NCBI GenBank assembly: GCA_964601895.1
Contig: CAZROT010000006.1
Location: forward strand, 43,325-107,324
DNA length: 64,000 nt
Source of the DNA: CAZROT01 sp964601895
Lineage (GTDB): Bacteria > Pseudomonadota > Gammaproteobacteria > Enterobacterales > Enterobacteriaceae
Direction: 5' to 3'
The notes beneath the pieces were generated by a model, which saw nothing but the letters and a program-made list of their open reading frames with translations, did no database searches and had not been told where the DNA came from. The position numbers and the translations under genes were made by a program. Shown piece by piece: positions 8,698 through 17,312 of the stretch (position 1 is the stretch's first letter; each line of letters begins with the position of its first letter).

Positions 8698-9875
8698 CAA
8701 ACTCTACGCAAAAAATGGTGCCAAAGCTGACTTTTTCAGATCGTGAACTGCATTTTTTTCACCCTGATATGGCTCTACCTGATGGATCAAAAAGTGAAAA
8801 ACGTATGGCTGGAAGAAATATTGATGAGCAGACTTTTTGCAATCTTTTCGGGTCAGAAACCTCTCGGCTGGGACTTTGTGTGGGGCTGGTAGAGCAGTAT
8901 CTGGCAAGAGATCTGATGCAGGAAAAAGCTGAGGCTGATCTGGAACTTATGGATTATTTCTATAAAAACAGAGAATCTGTGCTGGCAAGCCAGAGAGGTT
9001 TTCAGTTAGACATCCTCAAAGGACAATTTGAATCCTGGTGGGAGACTACAGAATTGCCACTTCTGCTCCAGTCCACCCGCCCATCGCTGCTGTCTATCCT
9101 GGAAAAACTGGAACATAACCCCGATGCGCAAGAAAAATTACTTCCTGTTTTTATGAAAAAAATGGCTGAGCTTGCCGGAGCAGAAATAAAAAGCAACGCT
9201 TCCTCCACCGTTGGGAAAACGACAGAAGACCCTGCATCTGGCTATAGTGAAATTGTCAGTGCTGCCTCGCAATTGATTGATTCATTGAATAAAGAAGAAA
9301 AAGCAAAAAAGATAAATGAGCTGGCGCGCTTTTTCTTTCTGGAAAGAGGTCCAATGCACTTGAATTTCAGTGAAGAGAGTTTTATTGAAATGGCTAATAA
9401 CGACAAAGGCAGAAAGATTAATCAGGATGTTTCTCTTTATGGTATTCATGGTTACAGGAAATTTCAAACCAATAAAGACGTTGCCGTGACAAAAAAGAGC
9501 CCCACCGAAACAGGAGGACTTCCCTTTCCCAGCAAGGACGGAGAGTACGGGATATTTTTTGACATAGGAAATAAAAATTCCCAGCAGCATATCGCAGCAG
9601 TACGCATTGATAGCGTGAAAAAAGTGTTTAAATTTTTCGATCCCGATGCCGGAGAACTAACGTCCGATTCTTATGAAAATTTTCTCAAAGCCGTTAATGA
9701 GTATCTGAGACAAAACTACGGCCCAATTGCAAAAATACAGGAGCACCACCCCGCAACTCCAGCAGCTCCAGCAGCTCCAGCAGCTCCAGCAGCTCCAGCA
9801 GCTCCAAAATTAACAGTCTGGAAAAGAATCACATCACCATTGTGGTCATTTGTTCAGTCTGTCAGAGCCCGATAA
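8688..9875 (+). CDS. YopT-type (peptidase C58) cysteine protease domain protein, putative secreted effector
   Basis: Predicted papain-like cysteine protease of clan CA, family C58; known members are injected effectors (YopT cleaves prenylated Rho GTPases, AvrPphB cleaves PBS1). In the 395-residue product the three catalytic positions are recognisable: Cys64 in LGLCVGLVEQYL, His301 in QQHIAAVRI, and Asp318 in KFFDPDAGEL. The His-Asp spacing (17) is close to the family norm; the Cys-His spacing (237) is about twice that of YopT, so an insertion of roughly 120 residues is implied. A Pro-Ala-Ala repeat at 357-373 precedes a basic C-terminal tail (KRITSPLWSFVQSVRAR). There is no signal peptide. 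The ATG at 8688 has only a weak ribosome site, consistent with translational coupling to, or a lost fusion with, the preceding ORF. A terminator follows. The target is unknown. Confidence 0.7.
   Translation: MELANSTQKMVPKLTFSDRELHFFHPDMALPDGSKSEKRMAGRNIDEQTFCNLFGSETSRLGLCVGLVEQYLARDLMQEKAEADLELMDYFYKNRESVLASQRGFQLDILKGQFESWWETTELPLLLQSTRPSLLSILEKLEHNPDAQEKLLPVFMKKMAELAGAEIKSNASSTVGKTTEDPASGYSEIVSAASQLIDSLNKEEKAKKINELARFFFLERGPMHLNFSEESFIEMANNDKGRKINQDVSLYGIHGYRKFQTNKDVAVTKKSPTETGGLPFPSKDGEYGIFFDIGNKNSQQHIAAVRIDSVKKVFKFFDPDAGELTSDSYENFLKAVNEYLRQNYGPIAKIQEHHPATPAAPAAPAAPAAPAAPKLTVWKRITSPLWSFVQSVRAR
9759..9806 (+). repeat. Five copies of a 9-bp in-frame repeat encoding Pro-Ala-Ala
   Basis: The unit CCAGCAGCT is repeated five times without a mismatch, followed by CCA, near the 3' end of the protease gene. 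A unit of nine bases changes copy number without breaking the frame, so linker length may vary between strains. Confidence 0.9.
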
Positions 9876-9890
9876 ACTCCACAATAGCAA

Positions 9891-9914
9891 AGGAGCCTCA
9901 GGGCTCCTGTTTTT
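9891..9914 (+). terminator. Rho-independent terminator after the protease gene
   Basis: AGGAGCC (9891-9897), loop TCAG, GGCTCCT (9902-9908), then GTTTTT. It lies 15 bases after the stop codon and insulates nadC. Confidence 0.8.
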
Positions 9915-10030
9915 ACTGAAAGCGATTATCCGCATAAATCATCTTCACTTAATTTACCGTAGTAGTACTTCCTGCAGTAACAGAGTAGCATGTCAGGCAT
10001 ATTACCTTCTGAAAGACTACGGAGCTTCTC

Positions 10031-10921
10031 ATGCTGGTTAACAATACCCTCGCTGATAATCGCCTCTGCGCCTTACTCGAGCGTATGCAACGCGATATTC
10101 CTGTCAGTGTTACTCAGGCACTCTGTGAAGATCTGGGCGGAGAGCTGGAGACCAGCCATGATATTACCGCCCAACTCCTGCCTGCTGACAGGCAGGCGCA
10201 GGCTACCATCATTACCCGTGAAAGCGGGGTTTTTTGCGGTCAACAATGGCTGAACGAAGTGTTTATACAATTAGGTGGCAAAGTCGATGTGACATGGCAG
10301 GTGAGTGATGGCGAACCGCTCTATGCCAATCAGATATTGTGTCATCTGTCCGGCCCCGCACGCACACTACTCACTGCTGAGCGTACTGCGCTGAACTTTC
10401 TGCAAACGCTGTCTGGTATAGCGACCGAAGTCAGCCGGTATGTCGCCTTATTGAAAGGTATGCACACAACGCTGCTGGATACCAGAAAAACCATCCCTGG
10501 TTTACGTACGGCATCAAAATATGCTGTGCTTTGTGGTGGCGGCAATATCCACAGACTCGGTCTGTCAGATGCCTTCCTGATTAAAGAAAACCATATTATT
10601 GCTGCCGGCTCTATCAAAACTGCCATTACTCAGGCTCTTGCTATCTGTGCCAGTGTGCCCATAGAAATTGAAGTCGAATCTTTGGATGAATTACAGCAGG
10701 CTCTCGATGCACAAGCAGATATTATTATGCTGGATAATTTCACACTACCCATGATACAGCGTGCAGTAGCACTGACGCAAAAACGCAGCCTTCTGGAAGT
10801 CTCGGGTAATATGAACCTGGATAAAGTACGCAGTTATGCTGAAACAGGAATAGATTATATTTCAGTGGGTGCACTCACTAAAAATCTCAACGCACTGGAT
10901 CTTTCCATGCGCTTTCAATAA
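10031..10921 (+). CDS. nadC: Nicotinate-nucleotide pyrophosphorylase (quinolinate phosphoribosyltransferase)
   Basis: Converts quinolinate and PRPP to nicotinate mononucleotide, CO2 and PPi in de novo NAD synthesis. The 296-residue product (E. coli 297) has the family signatures TLLDTRKTIPGLR, KYAVLCGGGNIHRLGL, the ...DAFLIKENHI loop, and the C-terminal EVSGNMNLDKV and IDYISVGALT barrel strands. GGAG six bases before the ATG supports the start. As in E. coli it precedes ppdD-hofB-hofC in the same direction, with a 208-bp gap. Whether the upstream steps (nadA, nadB) are kept cannot be seen from this window. Confidence 0.97.
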   Translation: MLVNNTLADNRLCALLERMQRDIPVSVTQALCEDLGGELETSHDITAQLLPADRQAQATIITRESGVFCGQQWLNEVFIQLGGKVDVTWQVSDGEPLYANQILCHLSGPARTLLTAERTALNFLQTLSGIATEVSRYVALLKGMHTTLLDTRKTIPGLRTASKYAVLCGGGNIHRLGLSDAFLIKENHIIAAGSIKTAITQALAICASVPIEIEVESLDELQQALDAQADIIMLDNFTLPMIQRAVALTQKRSLLEVSGNMNLDKVRSYAETGIDYISVGALTKNLNALDLSMRFQ

Positions 10922-11129
10922 ATTCCTGTACCGCTACGCTTACCTGCCTTGTTAATTCACATAGATATTCCTGCCATGACACGCACAGTATTGCAGTAAT
11001 CCGCCACACAGCTGTAACAATATGACTATTCCTGCAGGGTATTTTGAAAATTCATACACTGGCAGTATGCCTTTACATTAAAAAAACACATGCTTGTTGC
11101 TGAGCCAGAAAATAACAAGGAGTTCAGCC

Positions 11130-11576
11130 ATGCTCAGGCAACAGGGATTTACACTTATCGAATTAATGGTCGTTGTCGCGATCATTGCCATTCTCAGCAC
11201 TATCGGTATACCCGCCTATCAGCGTTACACGCAAACCGCTGCAATGACCGACATGTTACAGGCAACCGTGACTTATAAAACCGCTGTTGAACTTTGCACA
11301 CTGGAACAGGGAAATTTCATTGGATGCACTGCGGGCGCCAAAGGTATTCCAGCAAGTAATACAACGCGTTATGTTAAAAACATCCAGACCACTAACGGTA
11401 TTATTACCATCACCGGCCATAAAATACTGGAAGGGTTAACCGTTAAGTTAACACCTCAGAAAAATATCTATGGTCACACAAGCTGGAATAAGGAATGCAC
11501 CACAACTGAAGCTGATAATCACCTCAAAGATACCTGTAAAAAAGTTTTTCATGTTGACGACCCACTAGCTGGCTGA
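11130..11576 (+). CDS. ppdD: Type IV major prepilin PpdD (PilA-like)
   Basis: Major pilin subunit of type IV pili. The 148-residue precursor has a short leader MLRQQG, then the class III cleavage site G|FTLIELMVVVAIIAIL with Phe+1 and Glu+5, the hydrophobic N-terminal helix, and two cysteines near the C-terminus (at about 127 and 138) that could form the D-region disulfide. The frame extends upstream to 11094, but AAGGAG at 11117-11122 places the start at 11130. E. coli PpdD is 146 residues. hofB follows after 130 bp; hofC beyond it is interrupted, so pilus assembly is doubtful unless other paralogues exist. Confidence 0.95.
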   Translation: MLRQQGFTLIELMVVVAIIAILSTIGIPAYQRYTQTAAMTDMLQATVTYKTAVELCTLEQGNFIGCTAGAKGIPASNTTRYVKNIQTTNGIITITGHKILEGLTVKLTPQKNIYGHTSWNKECTTTEADNHLKDTCKKVFHVDDPLAG

Positions 11577-11706
11577 ACTCTTTTACGCTGAAAGGAAACA
11601 AATCAAAAAAATAACATTGTTAATCTGATGTCATAGAGAAACAAAAAACAGATAGCGCACTCCACCAGGCTCTGAAATTTCCTCGATAAAATACGGTGAA
11701 CTGAAT

Positions 11707-13173
11707 ATGACTGAACATGCGGTCGTTTCTCAACCACTTATTAATAATGAACTTTACATGCTCTGCCGTCGATATCAGGCAGTTGCCCTCGCTATCGATA
11801 AACAAACGTTTACTATTGCACTTTCCTGCACGGCATCCAACGAATTGATAACCACACTGAGTTTTGCCAGTGGACGCAGGATTATTATTGAACAATGGCC
11901 ACCTGCGAGGCTGGAACAGGCGCTGAATCAAACCGGTATTCCGCAGGCAATACTTTCAGAAGATACCACTGTGTCAGAGAAAGAAATTGAATTCGATGAT
12001 GAAAATGACACACCCGTAATTCAGTTTATTAATCAGACACTACGTATCGCTACCCAAAGACGTGCTTCAGACATCCACTGTGAACCTTACCAGCATCATT
12101 ATCGTATACGCCTGCGTATTGATGGCTTACTGCAGGAAATTCAGCCTCCTCCAATGACACTAATTTCAAGGCTTACTGCTCGTCTGAAGGTGATGGCAAA
12201 ATTAAATATTGCAGAGCGTCGTTTACCACAGGACGGCCAGTTCAACTTACAGTTAAATAAATTATGTTATCCAATGCGCATTGCTACACTGCCTACCCAA
12301 TACGGTGAAAAAATTGTTATAAGAATTATTTACACTCACCAGCAACAATTAATACTGGAGCAGCTTGGATTTAGCGAAAGAGATCTGAACGCATTCATGC
12401 AAACACTATCCTGTTCTCAAGGGCTGATTCTGGTCACAGGGCCCACGGGAAGTGGCAAAACAGTCACTCTATACAGTAGCTTGTTGAAAATTAATCACAT
12501 AGAAAAAAATATCTGCAGTGTTGAAGATCCAATAGAAATTCCTGTTAACGGTATTAACCAGACACAGATCAACAATAAAACTCAACTGAATTTTTCTCAA
12601 ATATTACGCGCGTTACTACGCCAGGATCCCGATGTGATTATGATTGGAGAAATTCGTGATAAAGAAACCGCAGAGATAGCTGTTAAAGCGGCACAAACCG
12701 GGCATCTGGTGCTTTCAACATTACATACTAATTCTACTCTTGATACCCTGACTCGTATGACACAATTAGGCATCCCCGGCTATTTACTCGCTGCATGCCT
12801 TAAGCTGGTGATTGCCCAAAGACTCGTGCGGTGTCTTTGTATACATTGTAAACAACCCGAAACTACACCCGTGCATTATCCTCAATATATCTGGCCGTAC
12901 CCTCTAAAACCCTGGCATGCAGTGGGATGTGAGCACTGCTGTTCTGGATATTATGGTCGTACTGGTGTATACGAAATGCTGACTGTAACCCCGGAGATTC
13001 GCCAGGTACTGGAACTTGAAGCAACGTTGTCACAACTTTCAGAAATTGCACTAAGGCAGGGGCAAAAAAAATTATTTTCTGCTGGATTAACATTGGTTGA
13101 ACAGGGAATCACTTCCCTTGACGAAGTTTATCGCGTAATTGGCATAAACGATAACATAAGAGATCTGGTGTGA
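11707..13173 (+). CDS. hofB: Type IV pilus assembly ATPase HofB (PilB/GspE family)
   Basis: Cytoplasmic hexameric ATPase that powers pilin polymerisation. The 488-residue product has a degenerate N-terminal domain, the N2 domain with ASDIHCEPY, Walker A GPTGSGKT near residue 245, the Asp box, Walker B in DPDVIMIGEIRDKETAEIA, the HTNST motif, and a zinc-binding pair of Cys-x2-Cys elements (CLCIHCK and CEHCC). Every catalytic motif is intact, unlike the downstream hofC. E. coli HofB is 461 residues, and the extra length is mainly N-terminal. The upstream ribosome site is weak, so the true start could be a few codons further in. The stop overlaps the hofC GTG start by four bases. Confidence 0.93.
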   Translation: MTEHAVVSQPLINNELYMLCRRYQAVALAIDKQTFTIALSCTASNELITTLSFASGRRIIIEQWPPARLEQALNQTGIPQAILSEDTTVSEKEIEFDDENDTPVIQFINQTLRIATQRRASDIHCEPYQHHYRIRLRIDGLLQEIQPPPMTLISRLTARLKVMAKLNIAERRLPQDGQFNLQLNKLCYPMRIATLPTQYGEKIVIRIIYTHQQQLILEQLGFSERDLNAFMQTLSCSQGLILVTGPTGSGKTVTLYSSLLKINHIEKNICSVEDPIEIPVNGINQTQINNKTQLNFSQILRALLRQDPDVIMIGEIRDKETAEIAVKAAQTGHLVLSTLHTNSTLDTLTRMTQLGIPGYLLAACLKLVIAQRLVRCLCIHCKQPETTPVHYPQYIWPYPLKPWHAVGCEHCCSGYYGRTGVYEMLTVTPEIRQVLELEATLSQLSEIALRQGQKKLFSAGLTLVEQGITSLDEVYRVIGINDNIRDLV

Positions 13174-14369
13174 AAATTCACCGCCTGTATTTTTGGCAGG
13201 CTATTAACATACAGGGAAAAATACAAACAGGTGAGCTGATCGCACGGGGAAAAACAGATGTTTATCAAAGCATTATCCTGCAAGGATTGCAACCTGTTAT
13301 TATAAAAGCTGGCAGATATATTTTTGCATACTATTGGTAGGGTAATGCCAGAATTATATTCGCACGCCAGCTGGCAACATTACTGCATGCAGGCCTGCCC
13401 CTGCTTGAAAGCTTACAACTCCTGGCAAAAGAAAATCCTTCCCCTGGCTGGCGTTGTATCTTGCAGGAAATCAGCAAAAAGATTGCCACCGGGCAGTCAC
13501 TTTCCGAAGTTATTTCTGATTACCCCATCATATTTCCACCCATCTATCAGCAACTGATTAGTGTTGGGGAACTCACCGGTAAGCTGGATCAATGTTGCAT
13601 GCAACTGGCACAACAGCAGGAATATCAACAGCAGTTGCAAAAAAAACTGGCTCGAGTACTGAGATATCCTGTCTTTATCTGTGTCATTACTCTACTTGCC
13701 AGTATTATGCTGTTAGCTATGGTGTTACCTGAATTTGCTAAAATATATTAATCTTTTGATACTCCATTACCGTGGCTGACTTCCGGTTTGCTTGAGTTTT
13801 CCCATATACTGATAAATTATGGCCCTTATGTTATTTTTTTATTAACAGGGCTATGTATTATCTATCGTAACAAACTGAGAAATCGGCCAAAATGGAAACA
13901 ATGCGAACAGAGCTTATTACTGAAGTTACCGGTAATACCTTCCCTGATTCAGACGCATTGTTTAAGCCAGATATTTTACACTCTGGCGATGACACAACAG
14001 GCGGGATTGACGTTGATAGCGGGCTTGAATGCCACATCACTATCTATTAATAATGTTATTTATCAGAATGAGCTTATTAATATTCAAAAGCAGGTAAGCC
14101 AGGGCATACCATTTCATCATACATTAGTTGAACATGCCCTCTTTCCTTCACTGTGTCAGCAATTGATTCGTGCAGGAGAAGAGTCTGGTACTCTTGATAT
14201 CTTCTTAAAAAATCTGGCTGACTGGCATCAGCAACATCTTCATGAAATAGCCGACAGTCTGCTGCAAATGCTGGAACCTGTCCTGATGTTAGTTGCTGGT
14301 AGCATCGTCGGAATACTGATTATTGCCATGTACTTACCCATATTCCAGTTAGGTAATGTCATAGGATAA
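13170..14369 (+). pseudogene. hofC: hofC (pilus inner-membrane platform, PilC/GspF family) with two in-frame stop codons
   Basis: A single reading frame from GTG 13170 to TAA 14367-14369 spans 400 codons, the length of E. coli HofC (400 residues), with no frameshift. It is broken by TAG at 13338-13340 (where E. coli has Trp-Arg-Gly, here Trp-stop-Gly) and TAA at 13749-13751 (E. coli IYKTFNTPLP, here IY-stop-SFDTPLP). Both flanks still read as good GspF domains: RQLATLLHAGLPLLESL, GELTGKLDQCC and VLPEFAKIY before the second stop, and GEESGTLD with a C-terminal TM segment ending in MYLPIFQLG after it. Nonsense mutations without indels suggest recent inactivation. HofC is the membrane platform for pilus assembly, so PpdD pili should not form from this locus unless stops are read through. 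Confidence 0.93.
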
Positions 14370-14394
14370 TAAAGTACAATGAATGTAAGACAAC

Positions 14395-15438
14395 TTAATC
14401 GCTGTCGAATACACGATTTTCCTGTTCAGCAACGCGAATAAATGTAGTACGTTTAGTCAACTCTTTCAGATGTGCGGCGCCAACATACGTACAAGCGGAA
14501 CGCAATCCTCCCAGCATATCCAGAACCATCGCCGTCACCGCACCACGTAGTGGTACTTTTACCGTTTTTCCTTCAGTAGCACGGTATTGTGCAACACCAC
14601 CTACATGGCGTTTCATTGCTGACTCTGAACTCATGCCGTAAAATAGCATAAATTTCTTATTATCTTCTTCAACAATATAGCCTTCGCATTCATCATAACC
14701 GGCGAGCATACCACCTAACATGACAAAATCTGCCCCACCACCAAAGGCTTTAACAATATCACCTGCTACAACACAGCCCCCATCGCTTACAATTTGACCA
14801 CCGAGCCCATGAGCTGCATCTGCACACTCGATAACCGCAGAAAGCTGTGGGTAACCTATTCCTGTTTTTACACGCGTAGTACAAACCGATCCCGGACCAA
14901 TACCGACTTTAACAATATCAGCACCTGAAAGAATCAACTCTTCTACCATTTCGCCAGTAACTACATTACCGGCACAGATAACTTTATCCGGGAAAGCATC
15001 ACGGGCTTTTTTAAGGAAAGTAACAAAATGCTCTGAATAACCATTGGCAACATCAATACAAATAAATTTTAACGCTGGAGACAGTTCTTGAATTTGCTTT
15101 ATTTTATAGAAGTCTGTTTCAGAAGTTCCTGTAGAAATCATGACATGACGCAGAGTACTTTCTGACACTCTATTAACAAAAGAGCCCCATTGTTCGATGG
15201 AATAATGTTTATGAATTGCCGTAAGAAGACCCAGAGGAGCAAGTGCTTCAGCCATACTGAAAGTACCCACTGTATCCATGTTGGCAGCAATGACAGGAAC
15301 ACCAGACCACTTATATTCTGAATGCTTAAAGATAAACTGGCGCTTTAATTCTACTTCAGAACGACTTTTTAATGTGGAACGTTTAGGGCGAATCAACACA
15401 TCTTTAAAACCTAATTTCAAACCTTCTTCGATACGCAT
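14395..15438 (-). CDS. guaC: GMP reductase
   Basis: NADPH-dependent reductive deamination of GMP to IMP, linking guanine and adenine nucleotide pools. The 347-residue product has the same length as E. coli GuaC. The IMPDH/GMPR barrel shows GPGSVCTTR with the catalytic cysteine near residue 186, the SDGG phosphate loop, and GGMLAGYDE. There is no CBS pair, which separates it from IMP dehydrogenase. It converges on hofC with 25 bp between stops and no terminator visible, and diverges from coaE, as in E. coli. Confidence 0.97.
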   Translation of the reverse strand: MRIEEGLKLGFKDVLIRPKRSTLKSRSEVELKRQFIFKHSEYKWSGVPVIAANMDTVGTFSMAEALAPLGLLTAIHKHYSIEQWGSFVNRVSESTLRHVMISTGTSETDFYKIKQIQELSPALKFICIDVANGYSEHFVTFLKKARDAFPDKVICAGNVVTGEMVEELILSGADIVKVGIGPGSVCTTRVKTGIGYPQLSAVIECADAAHGLGGQIVSDGGCVVAGDIVKAFGGGADFVMLGGMLAGYDECEGYIVEEDNKKFMLFYGMSSESAMKRHVGGVAQYRATEGKTVKVPLRGAVTAMVLDMLGGLRSACTYVGAAHLKELTKRTTFIRVAEQENRVFDSD

Positions 15439-15808
15439 GTCTTTCCACTTTGCTTTATATTATTTTAGATAAAATAGTAAAAAATTATTGTGTATGAGTG
15501 CCTTTTTCAATCCAGCTATCATACCCCATAATTCATTGACATGACAAAACCGCATTATAATGCTTATTTAATTCATGATATTGAATATGTAAGAGTAACC
15601 GAACTCAATCAGGAATATTTAATATCCATTCGCTCAGTCATATAAATCAGTGAGTAAGTTACTTTGTAAACATAAACAGAGTTGTTAAATAATAAAAGTA
15701 CAATATATTAATTGGATGATAACACATTGCATAATATCTATTATTTCTGATTAATTAACTCAGTCATAATCATCAATGATATAAATGCTATCATAGTATC
15801 TTTACTTA
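15439..15808. other. AT-rich gap between guaC and a decayed frame
   Basis: About 370 bp, very AT-rich, holding the guaC promoter region. I see no coding frame or repeat. Confidence 0.5.
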
Positions 15809-16109
15809 TCAAAAAGTTAACGGTGCCAGTTTAAAGGCGCTAACGAGCTTTTTTACTATGTGCGCCGGTAGATTTTGCAGTGATTTCAAGTGCGAGAAGA
15901 AATCAGGGTTTTTCCGCGTCAGGCGTTTACCTTCCACAGATAAGCCCAGACTAAGCATCTGGTTTTCTGAGTAAAAAAATTTTCATATTTTTTACTTCAG
16001 CTTTGGCACGCATTACTAAAGAACTTTTATCTTCTACTGACAGGCCGGTTGTGCACAATTTAATACAGAGCAGGAGTAAAATTACAAACTTCACAACTCG
16101 ATGAATAAT
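15809..16109 (-). pseudogene. Possible frameshifted remnant of a small exported protein
   Basis: On the minus strand, one frame reads from about 16109 through a basic then hydrophobic segment (RVVKFVILLLLCIKLC) into GLSVEDKSSLVMRAKAEVKN and stops near 15951. A second, overlapping frame then reads QMLSLGLSVEGKRLTRKN to a TGA at 15809. Both look protein-like and share the motif GLSVE-K. There is no good ATG. I do not recognise the family. It could be a chance composition effect. Confidence 0.25.
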
Positions 16110-16138
16110 CAGGCAACGACAATAACTGCCTGGTTTTT
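16107..16138 (+). terminator. Orphan rho-independent terminator upstream of coaE
   Basis: AATCAGGCA (16107-16115), an 11-base loop, then TGCCTGGTT (16127-16135) running into TTT. It faces the plus strand, but no plus-strand gene precedes it after guaC, so it may end a small RNA. It could also act as an attenuator-like element ahead of coaE, 62 bases before the ATG. Confidence 0.55.
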
Positions 16139-16200
16139 AACTCTATTTTTAGCTAAGATGCTCATTAATTACTGATAAATTAAACAATTAGAGTAAGGCA

Positions 16201-16854
16201 ATGAGTTGGGTTGTTGCATTAACAGGCGGTATTGGTAGTGGTAAAAGTACCGTTTCTCAAACATTTGCAAGTTTTGGCATCCCTGTTATTGATGCAGATG
16301 TCATTGCGCGCCAGATTATAGCACCAGAAACCATAGCATTAAACGCCATTGTTAAACGTTATGGAAATAGTATTCTTTTCCCTGACAGGACCCTGAACCG
16401 CGCTCTACTGCGTCAGTACATATTCCAGGATTTTAAGGAAAAAACCTGGTTAAACAAGCTACTGCATCCTTTAATTCACCAAAAAACCCAGGAACAGATA
16501 TTAGTAGCGGCCACGATGACTGCAGCCTACATATTGTGGGTTGTACCTTTATTAGTTGAAAATAAATTACACACCAAGGCCAACCGAATCCTGGTGATTA
16601 ATGTCAGCACCGACATTCAGATTGCCCGTACCATGGCCCGTGATGGAGTGACCCGCCAGCACGTAACGCATATTCTTGAGGCACAAGCATCAGAGGAGCA
16701 GCGTCTTGGCTATGCCGATGATGTTATCGATAACAACGGTACTTTTACAACACTATTACCGCGTATCGTTTCGCTGCATCATAAATACCTGATACTGGCA
16801 AAAAGTGCTCGACAAAATTCATATAACTCAATAAAAAATATAAACAAGTTATAA
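16201..16854 (+). CDS. coaE: Dephospho-CoA kinase
   Basis: Last step of coenzyme A synthesis: ATP-dependent phosphorylation of the 3'-OH of dephospho-CoA. The 217-residue product (E. coli 206) starts MSWVVALTGGIGSGKST with the P-loop at about 9-17, followed by DADVIARQ, the LLHPLIH lid-region helix, and the conserved PLLVE segment near residue 115. AGTAAGGCA precedes the ATG. The C-terminal 20 residues are Lys/Asn/Ser-rich and extend beyond E. coli CoaE. In E. coli zapD (yacF) lies between coaE and yacG; here only 162 bp separate them and zapD is absent. Confidence 0.96.
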   Translation: MSWVVALTGGIGSGKSTVSQTFASFGIPVIDADVIARQIIAPETIALNAIVKRYGNSILFPDRTLNRALLRQYIFQDFKEKTWLNKLLHPLIHQKTQEQILVAATMTAAYILWVVPLLVENKLHTKANRILVINVSTDIQIARTMARDGVTRQHVTHILEAQASEEQRLGYADDVIDNNGTFTTLLPRIVSLHHKYLILAKSARQNSYNSIKNINKL

Positions 16855-17016
16855 AATTTCTCATCGAAAAAAATAATCAGTCATGATGCATTATCTGTTA
16901 TCGATTCATCTCTCTCACCAATTCAGCCAGTGTCAGTATTTTATGTTTTTTTATGAAATGGTAAAATTCATTAAGAAAATAATCTCATTATAATTTTACA
17001 GCATCAGGAAACACAG

Positions 17017-17208
17017 ATGAAACTACCTGACATCCAGGTTAACTGCCCCGCCTGCAGCAATCCTGTGATATGGAATGAAAAAAATCCATGGAGACCATTT
17101 TGCTGCAAACGCTGCCAGCTGATTGATCTTGATGAATGGGCAAATGAAAAGAAGATAATTCCCGGTGATGAGAATCTGTCATTGCATGAAAACGAAAATA
17201 ACGAGTAA
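17017..17208 (+). CDS. yacG: DNA gyrase inhibitor YacG (zinc-binding)
   Basis: A 63-residue protein with a four-cysteine zinc site: CPAC near residue 12 and the second pair in FCCKRCQ near 30, followed by the conserved LIDLDEWANEKK. E. coli YacG (65 residues) binds GyrB and inhibits supercoiling. A ribosome site AGGAAACACAG precedes the ATG. It sits between coaE and the convergent mutT, as in E. coli, apart from the missing zapD. Confidence 0.93.
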   Translation: MKLPDIQVNCPACSNPVIWNEKNPWRPFCCKRCQLIDLDEWANEKKIIPGDENLSLHENENNE

Positions 17209-17312
17209 GATCGATACTTAATAGCTATCATTAATAAAAATTTCATGTTCATATCAAATAATTTTTTGACCACATGAAAAAATAAGTAAACCAATTTTAT
17301 AGAAAAAGGCAG

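Noticed and set aside
9282..9590. 102-codon minus-strand frame
   Set aside because: Lies inside the protease gene on the other strand, with no ribosome site and no recognisable domain.
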